Shown here: piece after piece, positions 22,343 through 33,834 of the stretch
Layout of the letters: each line of letters opens with the position of its first letter
How positions within the stretch are numbered: position 1 is the first letter of the stretch
NCBI GenBank assembly: GCA_025526995.1
Contig: JAHLKG010000009.1
Coordinates: 868,001 to 932,000, forward strand
Length of the DNA stretch: 64,000 nt
Reading direction: 5' to 3'
DNA from: Powellomyces hirtus
Lineage: Eukaryota; Chytridiomycota; Chytridiomycetes; Spizellomycetales; Powellomycetaceae
Translations under genes and position numbers: made by a program
The notes under the pieces: generated by a model
The model's input: only the letters and a program-made list of their open reading frames with translations
What the model was told of the DNA's origin: nothing
Databases searched by the model: none

Positions 22343-23658
22343 ACTGTGTGAATGAGACGCTGACCGATACGATACGGTGTAAAGAAAAGAGTGTATGGCG
22401 AAGCAGAGAGCAATAAATGGTGTACGGAAGTTGCTTTACAGGTACATGGGGGGTTCAAGTCTAGTCGTTTGGTTTTTGTACGATGTCTTAAATCGCTGGA
22501 ACCAGAGTGCGAGATTCTCGCGCAATCGCACCGCTTTGTCATCGCATCGGTCGGAGTATGACAAACAATTCTCACACCGCGGTGTTCATTTACCACCTCC
22601 ATGCTATAGTCAATTTGTTGCCTGCACTCAATTTTTGTTCGTTTACTTCACAGCAACAGCTAGCAACGAAGGTGACAAGTTCGAATAAGTTTTATTATGG
22701 ATTTCATGTCATAGGACTTGTATACATGGAGAGCGCGAACTACACTACCTATGCATCACCCTGTCCGACTGCGGAAGCAGACTTGTGCCGTTGCGAAGAG
22801 TGCCTCGTTTCTAGAGAGTAACTCGACACTCCTGAAATGGGTCCGTCCCTACGATACAAGACACAGAGGGTGCCATGATCTGTTTCGACCAGTTCGGGGA
22901 CTTCTTGTTAGTTTTCGCGAGGAGCTGACCAGACAGCGCACAGTGTACGGCTTCACAGACCCTATCCAAAGTCGCTCTTCGGATGTCGAAACGGTGGGCG
23001 GTAGAAATGAAGAGCTTGGTGTTAGAAATAACCATGGATGGACGGGACGTTCGGCGAACAAGAAGGGTTCGATAACCAGAGAAGCTAAGACGACGGCGTG
23101 CTTACGATGAAGTATAAGATCTCAACGTCCAAAGCGAAGAAGAGGTTAAATCGAAGGACATCAGCAGGACATCAGCGGCTGAAGGCTCACAGTAACCGGG
23201 GCAATCCGAAGAAAGCTTGCACCACTCTGTGGCTGCCGAAGCATTACGTATCCGCCGAGAGACGTCCAAGGCCGAATCAGGTTGTTATAACGCCCGTAGT
23301 TCTGCGCCGCATTCAAGGTCTGCGGACGACCCACAAGATTAACGTCGCAGGGCCGGGTGATCAGCGCGAAGGTTTGAGTTGGCTCTAGACTCCAGCAGGT
23401 TATGCTCTTAGGGCGGAGACTTTGACCGGAGCCCGAAGGCCTGCGCTACGGTGCAGCTACTACATACCTGCGTTGGGACGCATCCCGCGGCAGGATCAGG
23501 TCATTATTACAGCCTGTAGTTCGGCGGCACGTTTTAAGGTCCGTGATTCACGACCAGAGTCGAGCGGCGGACCGCTGTGCTACCTATCACCCAAAGGGGA
23601 ACCAGACCCAACGTAGTTCTGACGATGATCATTCCGAATGGTCGCACCGGAGTTTATA
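22343..23658. other. Gene-free DNA with degenerate minisatellite-like units
   Basis: No supported gene. From about 23280 onward there are phrases related to the downstream 131-bp repeat (for example CGTAGTTCTG and TGCTACCTATC). They suggest older, diverged copies. Confidence 0.45.
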
Positions 23659-24064
23659 ATGGTCGTCTCTAGACCCGAGTCGGACGACCCGAAGGCCGCT
23701 GCGCTACCTATCTCCCGAAGGAGAATCAGACTCGTAGTAGTTCGAGGAGTTTATAGTCATATCAGGACTCGGTGGATCAAACCGGAGGTTATGGTCGTCT
23801 CTAGACCCGAGTCGGACGACCCGAAGGCCGCTGCCTACCTATCCCCCGAAGGAGAATCAGACTCGAGGTAGTTCGAGGAGTTTATAGTCATATCAGGACT
23901 CGGTGGATCAAACCGGAGGTTATGGTCGTCTCTAGACCCGAGTCGGACGACCCGAAGGCCGCTGCCTACCTATCCCCCGAAGGAGAATCAGACTCGAGGT
24001 AGTTCTGATGAGTTTATAGTCATCTCAGGACTCGGTGGTCATTCCCAGAGGTCAAACCGGAGGT
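23659..24064. repeat. 131-132 bp tandem minisatellite, three copies
   Basis: Units start at 23659, 23791 and 23922, each with ATGGTCGTCTCTAGACCCGA and then TCGGACGACCCGAAGGCCGC. Copies 1 and 2 are nearly identical, apart from a 4-base GCTA/CTAC difference. Copy 3 has an insertion near its end. Open frames across it simply follow the repeat and are not genes. Confidence 0.9.
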
Positions 24065-24599
24065 TTAAGGTCAGGTCTCGACCCCAAGAAGTTTATAGTC
24101 GTTCTGGAAGACTGCGGTCCAGTGATGACCACCCGCAAGGATGGATTTGCGAGAGTTGCATAGGCACCGAGATCTTTTTTCGACGAGATGGACTGTTCAG
24201 CAGGCTTGCCAGGCCCTTGTGCCGAACCAGTACCATCCGAAGTGTTTGGAGCGAACTCACAAACCAAGATGTCGGGCGAACACAACAATCGCGGTAGGCG
24301 AAGATCGAAACAATCATCGGATAGGACATCCTTAGATTGATCGACCCGATGAACAACTGACGAGGTTGTTCACTCGACCTGGAAAACCATCGTCCAACTG
24401 GATGACAGTGGCCACTCTCGAAGTCGTTGGGCTCTCGCGGCGGCACCGAAGAGCTTACTGGATCGACGAGAACGGTCGCTGACATACAACTGTCCGATTG
24501 ACCAAGTTTCGAACTACCCATCACTGGTCCGGAAACCACTCGGGTATCCACAAGGACCCTGTGGCCTTGAGATGGCGCGTGCGCCCCGTGAGAAAGCGG

Positions 24600-25325
24600 G
24601 AGAGACCGAGATAGAAAGCGAGAGTCGAAGAGAGTGGGAGTTGATGGGAGTGAGCGTCGGAGAGCGTGGGAACCGAAGGGAGCAAGAGTCGAAGAGAATG
24701 AGCGTCGAAGAGAGTGGGAACGGAAGAGAGAGTGAGAGTCGAAGAGAGAGTGAGCGTCGAAGAGTGTGAGTGTGGGAACCGGAGAGTGTGGCGGTCGAAG
24801 AGCGTGGGAACAGAAGAGCGTGGGAACCGCGTAGAGAGTGAAGGCCCAAGAGATGGGAATGGAGGAGAGTGGGAGTCGAGGAGCGTGGGAGTGGAGGAGA
24901 GTGGCGGTCGAAAAGCGTGGGAACCGAAGGGAGTGAGAGTCGAAGAGAGTGGGAGTCGAGAGTGAGGGCCCAAGAGAGTGGGAATGGAGGAGAGTGGGAG
25001 TCGAGGAGCGTGGGAGTGGAGGAAAGTGGGAGTCGAGAGAGTCGAAGAGCTTGGGAACCGAAGGGAGTGGGAGTCGAAGAGAGTGGGAGTCGAGAGTGAG
25101 GGCTCAAGAGAGTGGGAATGGAGGAGAGTGGAGTGGAGGAGAGTGGGAGTCGAGGAGCGTGGGAACCGAAAAGAGTGGGAACGGAAGAGAGTTGGGAGTC
25201 GTAGAGAGTTGGGAGTCGTAGAGCGAGGAGCGTGGGAACGGAAGAGAGTTGTGAGTCGTAGAGAGTTGGATTGGAGGAGGGAGCCGAGGAGCGTGGGAAT
25301 GGGGGAGAGGGGGAGGGAGTAAGGA
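24600..25325. repeat. GA-rich interspersed tandem array
   Basis: About 0.7 kb is built from variants of GAGTGGGAGTCGAAGAG, CGTGGGAACCGAAGGGA and GTGGGAATGGAGGA. The plus strand is nearly free of C-rich blocks and is strongly purine-biased (G/A). The open frames on both strands, rich in SRRE or SSTPT, arise from the repeat. Such purine tracts can form triplex DNA or stall replication, which is inference. Confidence 0.85.
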
Positions 25326-27497
25326 CCGAAGAGAGCGGGCGCGTAAAAGTAGAGAGCAGGCGCGTAAAAGTAGTGAGCAGGAAGGGTAGGCAGGTATGAG
25401 AGGTAGTTGTGTGTGTGTGTTGGGAAAAAAGATGAAGAGGGAGCGGGCGGAAACGCGTACTTTTATAGGCGAAATCGGCGGGTCCCGAGCGAGTACTGTG
25501 GCTTGGCTGCCATCATTCCTTATCGGGCAAGTGGCAGTTGATTGGCTGCCGCGCGTTGGTCGATTGTATTATGTACACTTTGGCCCAACTAGCCACGCGT
25601 TTGCATGTATAAGCTTGCGTAGATAAGCAGACGACGCGCGTGGGAAAACGTAATCAATGACGGACGACTGCTGGCTGGGAATATAGGCGTTACAGGACTC
25701 ATGGGAACTGGCGTTTCTCTCTACTACGCTCGCTACTACGACTGCATCCCCCCCGTGTGACTGACTGACTGACTGCTAGTGAAGACAAGGCAAGGGTTAG
25801 GGGCCCAAGACTGAGGGAAGAAGGGACATGGAACGAATACGCGGTATTGCGCGCGCGTCTAGCTATTCGTCCCTTATTACATTATCACATCAACCCGTGT
25901 TTCTCTTTGGATCCAATGGGATGGATGGATTGGATGAATGATCATAAAGGGCTAAAGGGAAATGAGATGACTGACTACATGGCTACATTTATGACCATGC
26001 TGCATACGGGACAATGAAGAGGCCGCCGTTAGAGAAAAAGAATGACGTGGCGTGACAAAGTTGTGCAGGGGAGTGTGAGATATTGCACAGGGGAGAAGAA
26101 GACCAAAGCGGGAGGTTGAATGGCAAAAATGGATTAAGAGAAAAGGCGAGGATCATAGCGAACACATTGCAAACCAATCTCGTCGTACACTACGAGACGA
26201 TTGTTACTCCTCACACACGCGTCGCTACACAATTCTGGCGTCTGCAGAGCCCGTACGCGCGTCAATCAGCTCTTGACACTCTGGCCAACTCGTTCACCAC
26301 CCCAACGTTCGTTTTCGTGAGCCTTGTAGTACGTGTAGAGAGCCATGAACTCACCTCCTGGCTAGCCTACCCCGAGAGGGGACCCGGCTTGTGAGATGCT
26401 TGCAGAGGGTGAGCCGTACAACCCCGGGTGGGGGAACAGTGTTTGTATACCCACTCCATGCGCTACCCCCTTCCCCTGACGTCCATTCCTCCCGCACCTC
26501 ATCGAAAACAACCCCCCCAACACTCGCAACCGATATCTTGCCCACACCAACCAACGACAAACAATCGAAAAAACCGCACCTCGTCAACATCACCCATCTC
26601 CCACTTCATCCTCTCGAAATACGTGAAACAAGTAAGTCTCCGCGACAAAACGCCAACAGCAGACTCGGATGTCACGCCCGCATCCTTGCCTGATAATCCC
26701 CTCAAAACACGCCCGCCCGAGATATACATATTGCGTGGGCAAAACACCCCCTCCTAAAAAACCCGAGACAGCGTTCCCCGTCGTCCACTCCCGTCAGATT
26801 TTCATCACACAGAAATAACTGTGGCCGCCATCTCGATGATAGCGTAGCGGGAGGAGGAATCAAAGTACAGACATTGAACTGACCCGCGCATCGGGGTGAA
26901 CAATAAGCATTCCTCATCAAAATGTATATAAAAGACAAAACAAGAATAGAATCATCTATTTCTCTTTACCATTTCGTACAACCAAAGGCCAGAGAGGGAA
27001 TATCCCCCCTCCGGACCAGAAACGATCGTTAAACGGGGTTGTCCCGCGTCCGTGCCTGTGCGCAATTGGCTTCGCAGAGGTTACAAGATGAACACCCCAA
27101 AGGTAGCGTCGGAAAGATGTGGTAGACTGGGGCAAATAAAAAGGGCAATAACACGTAACAAGACATGGGGGGAAAAGTAGTAGATATGAAATATACGTAG
27201 TGGGAGGGGGGGGGGGGGATTATAGTAGTGGGGCAGGCAGGTGTGGGGTGAGATCGGACTTTCATAAGGTGGGGTGATCTGATTAAAAAGCAAAAAGCGA
27301 GGCAAGGGCGGTTTTGCGTGATGTGGTATGTGTGTGTTGCTGTATATCGTGTTTGTGTACAGGGGTGGAGAGTAAACCAACAGAGTGGATTTTTCTCAGG
27401 ATAGGGGGATGTTTGGAGCGTGTGAACATGTACAGGTGTGTGTTCGCGGATGGGGACTGGAGGGGGGGCGACTGGGTGGTGTTTTTTTTTTTTCTTT
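25326..27497. other. Gene-poor spacer
   Basis: It contains two GGCGCGTAAAAGTAG units at about 25338-25375, a CTGACTGACTGACTG run near 25760 and a G13 run at 27206-27218. Open frames are short and unconvincing. It includes the likely 3' flank of PEX22. Confidence 0.45.
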
Positions 27498-28891
27498 TCA
27501 TCGATGGCTGCGGAGCGTTTCGATGATATGGGCTTGGGCAAACGATTCGACAAAATCCACGTTTGGGTATTTACGGGCAATGCGAGCCGCGGGCGACTCG
27601 TCCAACAGAGGGGGAAGAGGGTGGTGTTGGTGTTGGTTTCGGGTGGGGAGGAGGGCTGTGGATGATGCCGCGGGTGATAATGGGGACGGGGTGGGCGGGG
27701 AGGATGATGAGGAGGATGATAATGCCGGTGCCGGGAGGGGCAGCGGTGGGGGTGTCGACGTTGCAGAAAGGAGGTCGGCTCCCGAATCCAATTTCGTGAG
27801 AGTTGGGGTGCGCGAGAGAGTGCTATCAGATGCAATGGACGCCGAGGACGCTGACGAGGAGCGGCGCGGGGAGAGTGGGGAGGGCGTGAAGGGGGCGTGG
27901 AGATGGGATGGGAGGTGGTGCGGGTGGTGATTCGTTGCGTGGTGCGGGTGCAGCTGATGCATGAGATGATGATCGACGGCAATTCCCGATGACGCGCCGG
28001 GCGCACTCGCCGTTCTCGCCGCCGGCACTGCAGCACCATTCACAATGGTGGGTGGTCGTCCCATTGCCGGGGACGGACATCCCGAGGGCACACTACGCCG
28101 CACCCTCACCACCCGCTTGACAAACGGCGCTAGTCGTTCAATCACATCATCGTTTTCATCCACATGCACATGGGGTTCAATGTGGCGCACCAGATGGGCT
28201 TTTCCTTCCTCGGTCGCGCAGTACAGCACTCTGCGTTCGTCGAGCCCGTCCGCGTAGAGAGTGGTGGAGGCGAGGAGGGACCGGATTTGCGCTTCTTCTT
28301 CGTCAGACGAGACCACGGTAATGAGGTGGATCTGGAACCGCGGTTTCGAGTGCGACACCAGGTGTTGCAGGTACGGGAGGGCCGATTCGCGGAAGGCGTG
28401 GTTGGGCGTCGTGGGGTCGGGGGAAGGGTTCCATACAATCACCTGCGAACGCAATGCAACACAGGGCATGCCCACAATGTCAGTTGTGTGCCATGACAAG
28501 AGAGAAAGGGAATCTAACCAACTCCGCACTTGCAAACAAACAAGACAAAACATACATTCTTCATCGAAATCGTAATCACATACGTCCCACTCCACAAAGC
28601 CTTTGCCTTTGCAACCACCGAATTCGACAACGTCCGGCCTTCCGTTCGCTGCTGGCCACCTCCCACCGCTGGCTCACCACCCCCTTGCTCCCCTGCTCTC
28701 CTCCTCTCCTCCTCCTCGTCCAGCTTGGGTAGTTTGTGGTGGTTGAGATAATAATAATACGCCGTGGTCCCGACAATGGAGGCAATGGCGACGGCCGCGG
28801 CGGCTGTGGCGCCCCACCCGGTTCGTAGGGAGGAGAGGTGGGAGGAGAGCGTGCGGGTTGTAAGGTGCCGTCGGGCGCGTGGCGAAGACAT
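27498..28891 (-). CDS. PEX22: Peroxin-22-like peroxisomal membrane anchor
   Basis: Exons 28556-28891 and 27498-28442 (113-nt intron) encode 426 aa. Pex22 anchors the ubiquitin-conjugating enzyme Pex4 at the peroxisome, where it recycles the Pex5 receptor. Residues ~25-50 form one membrane helix (GATAAAAVAIASIVGTTAYY), followed by a charged linker. The soluble domain begins ISMKN-VIVWNPSPDPTTPN across the intron and continues with ALPYLQHL, SSDEEEAQIRSLL, RVLYCATEEGKAHLVRHIEP. These match the order seen in fungal Pex22. A long Ser/Pro/His-rich insert (~residues 225-385) separates this from a conserved-looking end, ARIARKYPNVDFVESFAQA. The insert is the main oddity. Confidence 0.8.
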
Positions 28892-29708
28892 TCTGAATGT
28901 AACGTTGTAAGGAGGGGGGATGCGGAATGAGGGTGTGGGGTAATTGCGTTTCTATAGCAGGCAAAACGGGGGTTGCGTGCGGGCCGAGTGCGGAAGCGGG
29001 TATATAGGCTGGGCTGGGGGGCTAACTGCTGTGTGTGTTTGGAGTAAATGCGCAACTCCTTGGTTTACAAGTATAGGGAGTAGCAAGCAACCTGTAGGGG
29101 GGAGTGGGTAGGAAAGGCTACGTATGTATGTAAAGGCGGAACGACGACGACGACGACGAACGCCGTAGAAGAGAGCGCACGACTGCACGGGGCACGAGGG
29201 TAAAATTTTGGCATGTGACGGTGAACGGTCAATCAGGGTCGCTTTTCACTCATTCCGTTATCATATTTCACACACACACACTCTCTCTCTCTCTCCCAAA
29301 GACTCTCTCTCTCACTAAATCCACGATCGAGATGTAATCCCCAGGCTCTCTATGCGTGCCAGTGGTGTGATGCGCCTACTTTGTAGTAGTAGAGAGTGGC
29401 ACACTTCTAACGTCACACTTTGGTTGAATTTCGCTCACTGCCACGTGAAAATGGGTCACTTTCCCATCATCTCACATTCCATCCACAATCCAGTGTGCTA
29501 GGCACGTGCGTGGCTTGCTCTCCGGCGTTACATAAACGCGCTCTCTCCCCACTCCGTCCCAACCCCAGAGAGAAAATGGATAGAAGCTTGATGATGCGAT
29601 ACTATAGAAATAAACAACAAAAAACACACTTCTGAGAAAATTAGATTGTAACAGTATCGCAACCGGAGGAGGGCCCACAATTCTCGTAAACAAATAAAAA
29701 AACAGACA
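28892..29708. other. Divergent spacer with CA/CT microsatellite
   Basis: It separates PEX22 (minus) from the LRR gene (plus). A (CA)5 then (CT)n tract lies at about 29271-29314 and a CGA run at 29141-29158. No gene is seen. Confidence 0.55.
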
Positions 29709-31499
29709 ATGACGCTCCAAATCTCCGACTACCTCGACAGCTACCTCCAACTCTGCGACGAACGGAATGTCTTTACCGTCCCTTCTCTCCGCCGGAGCCT
29801 CCAAAACGCAGTCGACGGAGGCGGGTAATCAAATGTCAACAGTAATCCTCCCCCCTCCCCGCCACTTTCCACTAATCCCCACCCCCGTCACGTCTTTTTT
29901 TTTTTCTTTTTTTTTTTCTTGTCCCAGCACAGCCAGGTCCCTGACGCATTCCACCTCAGCGGCACGCAATCTGAATTATCATTAACGCGTCTGAATGATG
30001 CGTATGTGGATATTCTGCTGAAACCCCTTGTGGCGTGTGGCGTCGTGCTCCGCGAATTGGATCTGAGCTGTAATGAGATTGCCGATGCGGGCGCGATGCA
30101 GATTGCCGCGTTTTTGAAAGTAAGGTTGCGAGAGATAGAAAGAGGAGGGGGAAACAAATGATGGACGACGCTACACGCATTTGGAAAATCGGGAGTTTGA
30201 TGTGTCGTTTTTTTTGCTTTATTTATTTAGGATGACGTGGTCCTCGAAACCCTCAACCTCCGCTCCAACACCATCCAACCGCCCGGCATCATCGCCCTCG
30301 CACGCAGCCTCCACATCAACGAACACCTCCGCATCCTCAACCTCGGCGGCAACACCATCGGCTCCAGCGGCGGGCTCGAACTCGCCAACATGCTGCAACT
30401 CAACTCGACCCTCACAACGCTTCTCCTAGACTCGGCCAACCTCCCCACCCCAGGCCTGATTGCCCTCTCCACCGTCCTCTGCAACAACACCACCCTCACG
30501 ACCCTGGACATCAGCAACAACTACTCGACCCCGTTTTCGCGCGTCGCGACCGCTGACTTTGCCGCCCATTTTACCAAAATGCTCGAATGTAACTTCAACC
30601 TCGTCGATATTGCCGCGCGCAAACTGAGGATGGATGATGTGGACGCCAAAGACCGGTGGGCGAGAGCCATCGCGTTGAATCTGAGAATCACTCATTTGGA
30701 TCTGACGGCGTAAGGAAAAAAAAAAAAAAAATCAAAAAAAAATTAAAAAATCCGTTTTTTTGTTTTTTTTTTTTGCGCTCCATGGGCAGCATAAATGGCT
30801 AACTTTTGAATTTGGGGGGTTTTTTTTTGTAGAAACAACATTACCCGGGACGGCGGAGTCGCCATCTTACGGTCCTGCCACTTGCACCCCTCGCTCCTCT
30901 CCCTCAAACTCTCCCACTGCTCAATCCAAGACGAAGGCGCCGAAGCAGTCGCCCAAATGCTCTACAACAATTTCGCCCTACAAACGTAAAGCACCTTGTC
31001 CCAAACCGTTTCCCTCACTTTTTACTCCCACACCAACCCCAACTCCCTAACTCTCTCTTTCTCGTTCTCCAGCCTACACATTGACCACAACGCCATCACC
31101 GGCGCCGGCCTCACACTCATTGCCCACGCGCTGCTCCAAAACCACTCTCTCAAACGCCTCCGTCTCTGGGGCAACACCTTCTCCACCGCCGCATGCGAGC
31201 TCTGGGCGTCCTTGACCGGCGGGCCCTCCGTCAACGTCACCACCGCCGACACCCTCCGCGCGCGCCATGTCCGCCCCGGCGCCCTCTTCCCCCCCGACGG
31301 CCGCAGCCGGGTCAGCGCGAAAGCAAAATCGAACGACCACCCGAACCATCGTAGCAACAGCAACAGCAACAGCAATGAGGAGGACCTGGCGCCACCACCC
31401 AGCTTGATCACCCCGAGGTTTAGGGAGGGAGACGTCGATGTGGTGTTTTATGCCGTTGAGGGCGTCGTGTGTGTCGCCCACAGACCCATTGTCGTGTGA
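29709..31499 (+). CDS. Leucine-rich-repeat protein, ribonuclease-inhibitor type (LRRC34-like)
   Basis: Five exons (29709-29824, 29933-30119, 30231-30709, 30833-30985, 31073-31499) encode 453 aa. At least seven RI-type repeats of ~28 residues are visible, including VLRELDLSCNEIADAGAMQI, LETLNLRSNTIQPPGI, LRILNLGGNTIGSSGGLEL, LTTLDISNN, ITHLDLTANNITRDGG and LHIDHNAITGAGLTLIA. The C-terminus, after a Ser/Asn stretch, ends DVVFYAVEGVVCVA, similar from memory to the end of animal LRRC34. LRRC34 is linked to ciliated and germ-line cells; here it may be tied to the flagellated zoospore (inference). Exon 2 uses the acceptor CAGCACAG at its second AG, because only that keeps frame. Introns carry long T runs. 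Confidence 0.78.
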
Positions 31500-33834
31500 G
31501 ATGGGGTGTGGGTGGTGAAACGAAAAATAGATTGGGAATCGTTTGGATGCACTGTGTACATACTCGTGCTTGCCCTGTTTATTCGTTGGTAACCATAACC
31601 AACTCACCTAGCTAGCTAGCTACCCTTCTAAGCCCTACGCATTAATCAAAAGTCGCCAGGATCGTTTTTGGAGTGAGGCGTGTGAGGCCACCCTGTAGAT
31701 GGTTACGCGCTGGATGTGGCGCAGTTGGTGAACCAGCGCGTCTTGCTCTTATTCCCCCCCGCCACATTCCTCGATAACCGGAAAGCCGAAGAATGAGTTA
31801 TCTCTCACGTCACATCACAATTCTGCAAAAATGCTATACAGCAGCTCGCCCCTCCCCCCCTGCGCGTCCCCACTGCGCCCAACAACACAACCACAACGTG
31901 ACGAGCACCGTCATCCACCCCCAACCAGTCCACTACGTTTCCCCCACCTGCCGATGACCCAGACTCCCGAGAATCGACACATGGGCGCGATCTTTCGACG
32001 AGGGTCGTTGGTAGTCTGTGTGTGTTTGCCCCCAAGAAAAAAAAAAGCCACTCTGGAGCAACCCACGTGGACGCCGCTTCTGAATCGCAGGCCCGTAAAC
32101 GGGTCTCGATATCCCCGGACGCGGGAAACAGACTAGGCTTGCTACGGCGTCGCTCGTGGTAGCCGCGCACCACCCCTCTATGGTGTGTTGGACGGGAACA
32201 ATATATTCGTGGGCCGGGGGTGGGCTGCTATCCTGCTTTTGTTTCCCAACCCCCGGGGGCACAGCTATGCTTGCGCGTGGAGTCGTTCTCTTCACAATAG
32301 CAATGGGGGGGGGGGGGGGTTGGGAGCAGCTGCGCGTCACGAGCGGGTTTGCTTTTGCTTTGCGTTTGTAGCTGAACTGATTGTGAGCATGGGCGTTGGG
32401 GGTGCGTTCGTTCGAAGGAGCGGGACGCTGGGGAAATTGGAAAGGGGACAATGCGCAGGACCGATACTGCGTCCCCATGGAACAACACAACCCATGTCCC
32501 GACTCGACCCATGTGAAGGCGACATTGCGCGCGGCTACATTTCCCCTCAACATCACACACCCGCCTTCCATATCCCGCCGGAGGCTACATCCCACATCCG
32601 GCTCCGACCTGCCTACCCACACCATGGAGCAAAACCCACCCCTTCCTGCCATTGTCATTTTGCCGCGGCTCCGTTCAGAAAACCCCACACCCCCGTCCCT
32701 CCACGCGTGGACCGGCATACACCCAGGTGCGCATCATACATCATTTGTACAGTACGATCGAGGTCGAGTCTCCCCCCCCCCCCCCCCCCTTCGATTCACG
32801 AATACGTGTGTGGGGTGACAACGATAGGGAACGGGGATTGAAAAAAAGAAAAAATTCCCCCGCTTGCATACTGGCTACTGCACTCTGGTAAGTGACAAAA
32901 CGACGCTCCACAAAGCCTAGATGTGTGTGTGTGTGTCCTAGTAGCAAACGCGTTACGTTTTGCGTTCGTTTCCACCAAAATTGTTCTTTTTTTTTTCCGT
33001 TATCCATTTCATTAAATTAAAAAATATTACACACATCCAACCAACTGGTCCATATCCTTCATCCTTCTCTCTCCCCCCCCCCCCCCCCCCCTCTTTTCTC
33101 CCCGCGTCCCCTCCTCCAATCTTTGCCCGCGTTGCAGTGCATGCGCGGTGTGCAGGTGCTCCACAACGAGCAATAAATAACAAACGGCGGCGGCCGAGGT
33201 CCCGAGACAAATAAAGATAAAAGAAAAGGAAAGAAACGAAAAAATCTCCCAGTCCAAGCGGGCAGGAAAAAGAAAAAAAAGAATCGACAGGACAAAAAAG
33301 AGGGAGAGGAAAGAAAGTCATCCAGGGAAAACAAAAGGGGGTGCGCGGGGTATACCTTTCGAGGGGTATCAATCTAAAAGAGACGGGTGAGAAAGTGGAT
33401 GGTCTAGGAGGGAATTTAGTTTCTCAGGGAGCGGGCGGGAGGAAAGTTTGTGGCGGGAAAGGGTAGAGACAAAAGCACGGAAACAAGATTGACAAGAAAA
33501 AGAAAGAGTTCCGCAACGCCGGGGAAATTGGCGGGGGGCGAAAAAGAAGAAACACGAAAAGAAATGTGTGCGAGAACGAAAAAAGAAAAAAAGAAGAGAG
33601 AAAAGTCCTCGGATGGTCCGCTCGATGATAATCCCAGTCGGCCGTATGTGAGCGTGGTGATAACAAAGGCGAACCCGAATTGCGTTTGCGAGACTTTTGC
33701 AATTTCCGGGAAGAATAAATAGAGTCGGTAGGTAGTGATTTATCGGATCGGACTGCCAATGTTCGGCTGGTATAGGGCACTCCGTGATGTGTATGTTCGA
33801 TTCAATCGAACAAGCAAGGCAAAGGATAGTCGTT
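31500..33834. other. Convergent spacer rich in homopolymer runs
   Basis: It lies between the LRR gene and the cyclin gene, both ending here. It holds G15 at 32305-32319, C18 at 32772-32789 and C19 at 33073-33091, plus a GT run near 32920. No gene is supported; the longest frame (32185-32841) is discussed under rejected items. Confidence 0.5.

Noticed and set aside
23659..24064. CRISPR-like array
   Set aside because: Units are contiguous 131-bp tandem copies without distinct spacers, in eukaryotic DNA; this is a minisatellite.
24514..25107. 198-codon minus-strand frame rich in Ser/Thr/Pro/Leu
   Set aside because: It is the translation of the GA-rich tandem array; frames exist on both strands and follow repeat periodicity.
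27029..28039. 336-codon minus-strand frame, Pro/His/Arg-rich
   Set aside because: It overlaps PEX22 in another frame and the 3' spacer, and has no domain; PEX22 motifs decide the frame.
31717..31728. TGGCGCAGTTGG, a match to the tRNA A box
   Set aside because: No T arm/B box or acceptor stem follows within tRNA distance, so it is not a tRNA gene.
32185..32841. 218-codon plus-strand frame
   Set aside because: It crosses poly-G and poly-C runs, has no domain and ends in a homopolymer-coded Pro run; chance frame in a G/C-rich spacer.
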